From positions 1-20,810 of the forward strand of contig JWZX01002149.1 of the NCBI GenBank assembly GCA_001275005.1: a DNA stretch of 20,810 bases, given 5' to 3'. This DNA comes from Chrysochromulina tobinii. Lineage: Eukaryota; Haptophyta; Prymnesiales; Chrysochromulinaceae. Positions 9,601 to 15,083 of this stretch are shown in pieces; positions within the stretch are counted from its first letter, which is position 1, and every line of letters starts with the position of its first letter. The translations under genes were made by a program, and so were the position numbers. Under the pieces are notes generated by a model that made no database searches, had not been told where the DNA came from, and was given only the letters and a program-made list of their open reading frames with translations.

Positions 9601-10511
9601 CCTGAGTGATTCATCGCAGCAAGAGATTGGCAAGGTGTATGAGCCTCGAGCCACATACGGGCCCTAATTGCCCCTAATTGTACTCATTGCCCCTAATTGC
9701 CCTTAATTGCCCCTAATTGTACTCATTGCCCCTGATTGCCCCTAATTGCCCCTAATTGTACTCATTGCCCTAATTGCCCCTCATTGGCAAGGTGTATGAG
9801 CCTCGAGCCACGTACGGCCCCCCAGCGCCGGGCGAGGCCTGGCAGGGGGGGGCGGGGCCGGGGGGGGCGCTTCGTCTTTCGGAGGGGCCGACGATCCAAT
9901 TGCTGCGGACTATGGGCATGCCGCCGACCTGCGCGGGTGATTGCGACTGAGTGCGACTGAGTGCAACTGAGTGCGACTGAGTGCGACTGAGTGCGACTGA
10001 TGGACGCTGATTGGAGCTGATGAACGTTGACGGCCGCTGATGATCGCTGATTGCTGATGAATGGCGCCCACGTGCGCAGGGATCTCGTCGGTGCTATGCA
10101 TCGCGCATTGCCGCTGATTGCTGTTGATTGCTGATGGCATGCTGATGGCATGCTGATGGCATGCACGTGCCCACGTGCGCAGGAATCTCGGAGGTGCTCA
10201 GGATCGCGGGAGATCGCGAGCTCAAGGGAGGGTCGGCGGGCAGCGCGCTGCTCTTCTTTCGGAGAGCCCACCTGTACGTCCTGATGGCATGATGATGTCA
10301 TGCTGATTGCGTAATGATTGCGTGCTGTTGGCTCTTCTTTCGGAGAGCCCACCTGTACGTGCTACACCTCTGTTGGCGTCTGATGGCCTCTTGATGGCCA
10401 CTGATGGCCTGCCTGATTGCCTCCCTCATCAGGTACGACCCGTGGAACAATGAGCTCTCGGAGCGCATTGAAGCCGCAACGGCCGCGTTAGAGGCCATCC
10501 GGGCCATGTAG
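6625..10511 (+). CDS. SMYD-like SET-domain protein (11 exons)
   Basis: Exons by frame and splice sites: 6625-7276, 7348-7405, 7641-7710, 7962-8286, 8456-8553, 8864-9001, 9113-9261, 9432-9564, 9792-9936, 10183-10273, 10433-10511; they sum to 1938 nt, or 645 residues. The SET domain starts with GRCLVAARPMAPGEVI (about 50-65), has MEHSCESN (about 185-192, the NHSCxPN motif) and ends GERLSTSYHD (about 218-227). A post-SET-like cluster CRCARC...CPGC (about 247-266) spans exons 3-4, and a CAHC pair lies at about 358-361. Exon 4 carries polyalanine runs. The C-terminal part (LGMRHWATVKLMAL; AGDRELKGGSAGSALLFFRRAHLY) resembles the helical-repeat tail of SMYD lysine methyltransferases. The zinc-binding MYND insert usual inside SMYD SET domains is not visible. 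Protein-lysine methyltransferase activity is inferred. The ATG at 6625 is the first in frame after non-coding sequence. Confidence 0.85.
7277..7347 (+). other. SET gene intron 1 (GC-AG, 71 nt)
   Basis: The donor is AAG|GCGAGC and the acceptor CATCAG|GCGAGC. The first 30 nt of the intron copy the first 30 nt of exon 2 with one difference, so the insert proper is about 41 nt of CTGATGACC and CTGATTGCC units plus CTCATCAG. No GT donor keeps the SET frame. Reading on without splicing meets a stop at once after YHDY. Confidence 0.8.
7406..7640 (+). other. SET gene intron 2 (GT-AG, 235 nt)
   Basis: The donor is CGCAG|GTGCGC and the acceptor CCTCATCAG|GATCC. The body holds an 11-nt array (TGCTGAGTGCA, about 7437-7480) and a 10-nt array (CTCTAATTGC, 7501-7550). 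An 18-nt copy of the exon 3 start lies at 7576-7593. Splicing joins RRMRRR to ILQHKKQFVC, matching the end of a SET domain. Confidence 0.8.
7711..7961 (+). other. SET gene intron 3 (GT-AG, 251 nt)
   Basis: The donor is ACGCAG|GTGTGC and the acceptor GTTGTAG|GTACC. The body is mostly 11-nt TGCTGAGTGCA and TGCTGATTGCA units, with GATTGGGAGTTGTA at 7874-7888 and again at the acceptor. That motif resembles a degraded copy of the exon 3 end (GATTGGAACACGCAG). Splicing restores the CxCxxC...CxxC cluster. Confidence 0.75.
8287..8455 (+). other. SET gene intron 4 with an internal intronless exon-junction copy (169 nt)
   Basis: The donor is GGCAG|GTGCGC and the acceptor AATTGCAG|ATGTC. Bases 8331-8354 repeat the last 24 nt of exon 4 exactly. 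They run without interruption into 8355-8376, which repeats the first 22 nt of exon 5. On both sides are 11-nt TGCTGAGTGCA-type units. Confidence 0.8.
8554..8863 (+). other. SET gene intron 5 with 65-bp minisatellite (310 nt)
   Basis: The donor is GCCTCG|GTGATT and the acceptor CCTCATCAG|GGGC. A 65-bp unit containing the exon end (CTCGAGAACAACGCCTCG), the donor and three TGATTGCC units is present in the exon (CTCGA at 8536) and repeated with CTCGA at 8601 and 8666. The donor is therefore present three times. The 3' part holds CTGATGAG-type repeats before CTCATCAG. Confidence 0.75.
9002..9112 (+). other. SET gene intron 6 (GT-AG, 111 nt)
   Basis: The donor is TCGCAG|GTGGGT and the acceptor GGTGCAG|CTCGC. 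The intron start contains GCGATGGAGTGCGAC, resembling the exon 7 start (GCGATGGACGAGTCCGAG). The body has CTAATTGCCC and CTCATTAACC units. The phase-0 splice joins LWLCSQ to LAMDESE. Confidence 0.75.
9262..9431 (+). other. SET gene intron 7 (GT-AG, 170 nt)
   Basis: The donor is ATTAC|GTACGC and the acceptor CCTCATCAG|GTACCC, so GTAC is repeated at both boundaries. The body is a nearly pure 10-nt array alternating CTCTGATGGC and CTCTAATTGC. Splicing gives RITYPIFVHYENKG. Confidence 0.8.
9565..9791 (+). other. SET gene intron 8 with an internal intronless exon-junction copy (227 nt)
   Basis: The donor is GGCAAG|GTGCAC and the acceptor TTGGCAAG|GTGTATGAG. Bases 9615-9634 copy the exon 8 end, and 9635-9664 continue directly into a copy of the exon 9 start with few changes. 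The rest is CCCTAATTGC and GTACTCATTG units. Splicing into the internal copy instead would soon reach a stop. Confidence 0.75.
9937..10182 (+). other. SET gene intron 9 (GT-AG, 246 nt)
   Basis: The donor is GCGCGG|GTGATT and the acceptor GTGCGCAG|GAATC. The body starts with a 10-nt GACTGAGTGC array and ends with 11-nt GCTGATGGCAT units. A diverged copy of the exon 10 start with its acceptor (CCCACGTGCGCAG) lies at about 10067-10107. Splicing gives PPTCAGISEVLRIAGD. Confidence 0.7.
10274..10432 (+). other. SET gene intron 10 (GT-AG, 159 nt)
   Basis: The donor is CCACCT|GTACGT and the acceptor CCTCATCAG|GTACGA. Bases 10331-10360 are a 30-nt copy of 10250-10279, the exon 10 end with its donor. 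The remainder is CTGATGGC-type units. Splicing yields RRAHLYDPWNNE. Confidence 0.8.
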
Positions 10512-11114
10512 AGCAATTTTGGTAAGGATGCTGGGTTAGAGTCGAGTACGACCTCGACGACGACGCGCCAAGTTTAAGCCAAGTTTGGTACGCTTCTTGG
10601 ACGTTGGAGACAAATGTGGGGCTGCAGGTTTTGGAACAGACGAGGTGTCACGTACGACTAGAGCCAGAGATTTGTGCCGCGCGGGCGCGCGGATGCGCGT
10701 GCGGCGTGGGTTTACCTGGCATCCTGGCTATAGCGGCGCGAACCGCGTACGTCACCCTCGACCCTGGGCCTGGCCCGAGGCCGTAGGGCGTGTAGAGCGC
10801 GTAGGAGGGGGTTTCCAAGCAACTGGGTGGGGCTCGGCGAGGAATGGGGAGTTAAATAAGTCTGGCGAGTGGCCCAGTCGCCCGTGGCGATGCGTCTAAG
10901 CAGATTAATCTGCGGAACTGCGGTTTGCAAAAGCCGTGCTGGATCATTCTTTTGTCGAGAGAGATGGTCGCAGTGGATACGACTGTAGGTCCCTAGCACG
11001 CGTCGAGAGTGTGGATAATCGTGCTAGAGTGTCCTGTGGACGTCCTGGGAAGCCGACGGTGGGGCGCAGTGGGGCGCTGTGAATTCGCGCCACGACGGCG
11101 CGCACAGCTTCGCG
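10512..11114. other. Intergenic region between SET gene and U-box copy 2
   Basis: This is presumed 3' UTR of the SET gene and promoter of the next. Short frames look like chance reading of GC-rich DNA. A dispersed repeat at 10911-10974 is described separately. No RNA gene was recognised. Confidence 0.5.
10911..10974 (+). repeat. Dispersed repeat, copy A (downstream of SET gene)
   Basis: The block GCGGAACTGCGGTT followed by ATCATTCTTTTGTC and GAGAGATGGTCGCAGT recurs at 17350-17430. Its 3' roughly 48 nt match with only a few substitutions and small gaps. Both copies lie in the non-coding DNA after a repeat-intron gene on the same strand. Confidence 0.8.
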
Positions 11115-11894
11115 ATGCCGCCCAAGCGCGGCCGCGCGGCTTCTGAGGCCGAGGATGAGACGGTGCAGGAGTTTCGCCGACACAAGAGCGCGGTCAACGA
11201 GGCCATGAACGAGTTCCTCTGCCCCATCACCTTCTCGCTCCCGGTCGACCCCGTTACTGCCGAGGACGGCAAGGTGTACGAGCGCTCGGCCATCGAGGAG
11301 TGGCTCAAGCAGCAGCACAAGAGCCCGGTGACGAACTTGGAGATGGGCACGAAGCTGCTGCCGGCGCTGCAGGTCAAGAACATGATCCGCGCGATGGTCA
11401 CCTCGGGCGCTCTCACGGGCGACAAGGTGGACGCGTGGAAGCTGAAGCTGGAGGAGGAGGAGAAGGTGGCGGAGATGCTGCGGAAGGCCGGGGCTGGTGA
11501 TGGCGGGGCGATGTGCATACTGGGAGCATGGTACAAGCTTGGTCAGAAGGGCCTCGCAAAGGACGATGCCAAGGCTTTCGAGTGGTTCGAGAAGAGCCAC
11601 GAGGCTGGGATTGCAGGTGGGACTGGCTGCCTTGGCCTTTTCTACTTGGTTGGTCATGGTGTGCCAAAGTGCCTTGTGCGTGCCAATACGCTGATGAGCC
11701 AGGCCGCTGAGCACGGCAGCAAAAGTGCGTGCTACCATATGGGACGCGCATACGCTGATGGCCTCTGTGGCTTCCCGAAGGACGAGAAGATGGCGCGCCG
11801 CTACTACTCGATGGTGGCGAGCGCCTCGATCGAGGATTGCGACGACGCTGCCAAAGAGAAAGCAGCCACATGGCTGCGTGAGCATCCAGCGTGA
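11115..11894 (+). CDS. U-box and Sel1-like repeat protein, copy 2
   Basis: The ATG at 11115 begins a 259-residue protein, MPPKRGRAASEAEDE..., ending WLREHPA. A basic then acidic N-terminal extension of about 35 residues precedes the U-box (about 36-100; FLCPITFSLPVDPV, EDGKVYERSAIEEWLKQQ, SPVTNLEMGTKLLPA). A charged helix (about 112-130) and about three Sel1-like repeats follow (GDGGAMCILGAWYKLG, AFEWFEKSHEAGIAG, GSKSACYHMGRAYADG). It is a clear paralog of the minus-strand gene at 5385-6089, with the U-box almost unchanged and the repeats more diverged. An in-frame GTG further upstream is a less likely start. An E3 ubiquitin-ligase role is inferred. Confidence 0.87.
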   Translation: MPPKRGRAASEAEDETVQEFRRHKSAVNEAMNEFLCPITFSLPVDPVTAEDGKVYERSAIEEWLKQQHKSPVTNLEMGTKLLPALQVKNMIRAMVTSGALTGDKVDAWKLKLEEEEKVAEMLRKAGAGDGGAMCILGAWYKLGQKGLAKDDAKAFEWFEKSHEAGIAGGTGCLGLFYLVGHGVPKCLVRANTLMSQAAEHGSKSACYHMGRAYADGLCGFPKDEKMARRYYSMVASASIEDCDDAAKEKAATWLREHPA

Positions 11895-11988
11895 GCTAGC
11901 ACCCGATGCGAGAGGAACAGGTAATGCTACCGAAAGCTCCATGTCTTCTGTGCGTGCGATCGACGATGTTAAATATGCCGTTGAGCGT

Positions 11989-12099
11989 GTTCACTCGTCC
12001 TCTGCCGGGGCTGTGTTTGTGGCTGATGGCATGCTGATGGCATGTTGATTGCATGTTGATTGCATGTTCACTCGTCCTCTGCCGGGGCTGTGTTTGTGG
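11989..12099 (+). repeat. CTGAT-type repeat insertion with a 34-bp flanking duplication, outside a coding region
   Basis: The 34 bp at 11989-12022 are repeated exactly at 12066-12099. The 43 bp between (12023-12065) are four CTGATGGCATG/TTGATTGCATG units, the same family as the intron bodies nearby. The structure matches the introns except that it lacks the CTCATCAG end and has no coding sequence on either side. Confidence 0.85.
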
Positions 12100-12315
12100 C
12101 CGCGCTGTCTGGCTGCGCTGCCTCTCGGCTTTGTGTCCTCTGCGGTGCCAGGCTGCCGTCGCGCAGCCACTGTGCTGACGCAGCACGCACAGACTGCATT
12201 GACAGACTGAGCAGAGGTCCAGAGAAGCTGGGGCAAGGTGTGGCCTAGGTAGCTACGTCCGCGTCATCGCGTCTGCTCGGTCTGCTCCTCGTGACGGTTG
12301 TTGTGTTAAAGGAGA

Positions 12316-12400
12316 GAACGCACACTGACCATGAAAGATACGTATCCCATATGTTCACACTCGAAAGGTGTGCGTTCACAGAGGACTCGGCTTCGCCGAG
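12316..12400. promoter_or_regulatory. Inverted repeat and hairpin upstream of carboxylesterase
   Basis: GAACGCACAC at 12316-12325 pairs with GTGTGCGTTC at 12368-12377 (10 bp perfect, 42-nt spacer). CTCGGCTTCGCCGAG at 12386-12400 is a short perfect hairpin. Both lie within about 110 bp of the esterase ATG. A promoter or 5' UTR role is inferred from position only. Confidence 0.3.
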
Positions 12401-12426
12401 CCGTCGGTCGCCCCCCCCCCGACTAA

Positions 12427-14968
12427 ATGCCAGCCAATCTCCTCTCTTGCCTCCTCCTCTCCTCAACGTTGGCATCCGTACCTAAAACGGCCCTCGCCAC
12501 TACCAGTCTTGGCACCCTGAGAGGCGCCCTAAAGCCGCTCGCACGCGAGTGGCTGCGCGTGCCCTTTGCGGAGCCGCCGCTCGGCTCTCATCGCTGGAGC
12601 CCGCCGGTGCCCAAGCTTCCGTGGCAGGGCGTGCTCGACGCGACCGCCTTCGGCCCTGGCTGCCCGCAGCCCGACAATGGCTTCTGGCCGCCCGTATCCA
12701 ACACCTCGGAGGACTGTCTCTCGATGGCCATCTACGCGCCGCCGGAGCAGGACCGCGTCGCGCTAGACCCCGTCCTCGTCTACTTCCACGGCGGCAGCTT
12801 CTCCAACGGCGGCGCCGAGGACCCGCGCACGAACGCGTCGCGCCTAGTCGCCTCGTACGGCGGGCGGGTGGTCGTGGCGGTCGTGCAATACCGGCTGGGC
12901 GTCCTCGGCTTCCTCGGCGGGGACGCCCTCCGTGGCCGGGGCGGCGACGCGTCGACGGGCAACTACGGCCTGCAGGACCAGCGCGAAGGGCTGCGCTTCC
13001 TGCGCCAGCACGCCGCCGCCTTTGGCGGCGATCCCGCCACCATCACGATCGCCGGCCAGTCCGCGGGCGCCGGGCTCGTCTCTGTGCACGTGGTTTCGTC
13101 AAGGTAGGATTGGAATCCGCTCTGACTGCATGCTGATGGCGTCCTTCATCACGCCCGCGTGCTCGATTTCGTCAAGGTATGATTGGAATCCGCCCTGACT
13201 GCATGCTGATGGCGTCCTTCATCACGCCCGCGTGCTCGATTTCGTCCCTCATCAGGTCATCCCTCCTCTTCGACCGGGCGGTGATGTGGTCGGGCGCCTT
13301 CTCCGATTGGATCGCCGCACGAATGACGAAACAGGAGGCGCTCTTCTCCGAGATCGTGCGCAGATTGTGCGCCAAGAATGACGAAACACTGCCGGCGGCC
13401 TCCTCGCCGATCGCCTGCCTGGAGGGCGCCGCCGTGGGCGCGTTGCTCGGCGCGGCGACGCAGGCGGTAGAGGCCGTCTGCTCCAGCCACGCATGCCTCC
13501 AGCCTACCATCGACGGCGTCGAGCTGACCGACGATCCCCGCGCCCTCTTCGCCGTCCCGGGCGCCGTGCCGAGCGCCGTCCCGATGATGCTCGGCTCCAC
13601 CTTGGACGAAGGCGACGGGTTCGACGCGGGCGGCGGGCTGCCGCACCAATCGAGCGCCCAGCAGGCGCGCTGATTGCCTCCGATGGCCTCTGATCACCAA
13701 TCGATTGCGCCCCTCATCAACCAATCGAGCGCGTGCGTAGCATCTGAGTGCCTCTGAGTGCCTCTGAGTGCCTCTGAGTGCCTCTGAGTGCCTCTGAGTG
13801 CCTCTGGTGCCTCTGAGTGCCTCTGAGTGCCTCTGAGTGCCTCTGAGTGCCTCTGAGTGCCTCTGAGCGCCTCTGATTGCCCCCCTCATCAGGCGCGCAC
13901 GTGGCTCGCGCTCGAGTACAACTTAACGGCCGCCGACGCCGCCACGGTCTACGACAGCTACGCCGCGATCGCGCAGCCGCGCCTGGCGGCGGGCGCCGAG
14001 TCGGGCGCCTCGGCCCCCTACGTGGCCGCCGAGTGGGTGCGTCTGATTGCGTCTGATTACGTCTGATTGCGTCTGATTGCCTCAGATTGCCTCAGATTGC
14101 CTCAGATTGCCTCAGATTGCCTCTGATTACCTCTGATTGCCTCTGATAGCCCCCTACGTAGCCGCCGAGTGGGTGCGTCTCTGCTGATGACTGCTGATGA
14201 CTGCTGATGACTGCTGATGGCTGCTGCTGTTGAATGACTGCTGCTGATGACCCATGATTGCCTCCCTCATCAGGCCGAGACGGACCAGAGCATGTTCTGC
14301 GGCGCGCGGCGAGCGGCGCGGCGAATCGCCGCCGCCCGAGACGGCGTGGCAGGCGCCGTGCCGAGCGCCGAACCGAGCGCCGAACCAAGCGCCGTGTCGG
14401 GCACCATGCCGAGCGCCGTGTCGGGCATGCCCCAGGCGTACGTTTACCGGTTTGCTCGCGGGGTGGGGGGGTCTGCTTGGAGCCATCACAGCAACGACAT
14501 CCCTTTTTGGTTTGGCGCGCTTGAGGCCGTCGCGGCAGGTGGTCCTCCCGTCCCAAAAGGCAAGACGCGCATGCTGATTACGGCCCTCATCAGGTCATGC
14601 GGATGACGAAGCACTAACGGTCGCCATGTGGCCACCTCTGATTGCACCCCTCATCAGGTAATGCGGATGACGAGGCACTCACGGTCGCTATGGCCACCCT
14701 CCTGGTGAACTTTGTACGCACGGGAGCGCCCGGCGCCGTCCCGGGCGCCGCCGCCTGGCGTGCCTATACGATCGACGCACCGATCTCGCTGCGCCTCGAC
14801 ACGGCAGCGCCGGCGGCGGGTAGCGTCATGGGTGCAAGCGTCGTGTCGGGCGGCGGGCTCAACCTCACGCTCGAGGTGGATGCGCATGCAACCCAGTGTG
14901 CCTTCTGGGACGAGCACCCCATGTTTGATCAGGAATCGGTAAGCCGGTGGAAGACGAAGTCGGTGTGA
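12427..14968 (+). CDS. Secreted type-B carboxylesterase (5 exons)
   Basis: Exons: 12427-13103, 13256-13664, 13893-14036, 14274-14559, 14658-14968; 1827 nt, 608 residues, a normal length for the family. MPANLLSCLLLSSTLAS looks like a signal peptide. Family landmarks are VPFAEPPLGSHRW (about 45-57), EDCL (95-98), the oxyanion-hole HGG (121-123), NYGLQDQREGLRFL, the nucleophile in GQSAGAG (Ser212), and LFDRAVMWSGAF straight after intron 1. Glu344 in GSTLDEGDGF and His482 in SHHSNDIPFWFG complete the triad. The common GESAGA has Gln for Glu here. A low-complexity PSAEPSAEPSAV insert (about 438-462) precedes the His segment. Hydrolysis of carboxylic esters in a secretory or extracellular compartment is inferred; the substrate is unknown. 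An alternative GT donor at 14539 for intron 4 would drop seven residues in frame. Confidence 0.87.
13104..13255 (+). other. Carboxylesterase intron 1 with duplicated donor (152 nt)
   Basis: The donor is TCAAG|GTAGGA and the acceptor CCTCATCAG|GTCATC. A 73-bp block (TTTCGTC at 13094, 13167 and 13240) is tandemly repeated, so a second donor (AAG|GTATGA) lies 73 nt further on. The last copy ends TTTCGTCCCTCATCAG. Splicing gives VSSRSSLLFDRAV. Confidence 0.85.
13665..13892 (+). other. Carboxylesterase intron 2 (GC-AG, decamer array, 228 nt)
   Basis: The donor is CCAGCAG|GCGCGC and the acceptor CCTCATCAG|GCGCGC, so GCGCGC is repeated at both boundaries. Bases about 13743-13870 hold about 13 copies of the decamer CTGAGTGCCT, one of them 9 nt. 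No GT donor nearby keeps the frame as well. Confidence 0.8.
14037..14273 (+). other. Carboxylesterase intron 3 (237 nt)
   Basis: The donor is GAGTGG|GTGCGT and the acceptor CCTCATCAG|GCCGAG. The body has TCTGATTGCG and CTCAGATTGC decamers, then a 32-nt copy of the exon 3 end plus donor at 14149-14180 (one mismatch to 14013-14044), then CTGCTGATGA units. Splicing gives AAEWAETDQSMFCG, typical of the family. Confidence 0.8.
14560..14657 (+). other. Carboxylesterase intron 4 (98 nt, GC-AG or alternative GT-AG)
   Basis: The acceptor is CCTCATCAG|GTAATG. Donor options in the same phase are CAAAAG|GCAAGA at 14560 or GGCAG|GTGGTC at 14539. A 35-nt diverged copy of the exon 5 start, with its own CATCAG, lies at 14594-14628. 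Using that earlier acceptor leads to a stop. Confidence 0.7.
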
Positions 14969-15083
14969 ACGTCGTGAAAAATCCCTCTTCAGTCTGTCTC
15001 TTCACGCCGGGGCTCAAAAAAACTTGCGGTGGCCACCGCCTTGCCGCTTTTTGCCGCGGCCATTTCTCTCCGCAGGGGGGAAA

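Larger units (their letters stand above)
11895..12426. other. Intergenic region between U-box copy 2 and carboxylesterase gene
   Basis: It contains the flank-duplicated CTGAT-repeat insertion at 11989-12099, an inverted repeat at 12316-12377, a short hairpin at 12386-12400 and a C-run just before the esterase ATG. No protein or RNA gene is supported. Confidence 0.55.

Noticed and set aside
9565-9619. Use of the internal AG at 9618-9619 as acceptor for SET intron 8
   Set aside because: It would re-enter a copied exon 8 end and soon reach TAA after TYGP, while the acceptor at 9791 continues the C-terminal domain in frame.
7437-9791. CRISPR-like or satellite array
   Set aside because: The 10-11 nt units have no unique spacers, sit between exons that join in frame, and end in splice acceptors. 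They are intron bodies.
10585-10899. Hypothetical 104-codon gene after the SET gene
   Set aside because: Composition is typical of chance frames in GC-rich DNA, with no homology-like motif and no context.
14939-15076. Splice from a strong donor (TCG|GTAAGC) in the last carboxylesterase exon to CCGCAG before the next gene, fusing the two
   Set aside because: The joined reading frame does not enter the TTD14-like frame, and the esterase has a normal length and stop without it.
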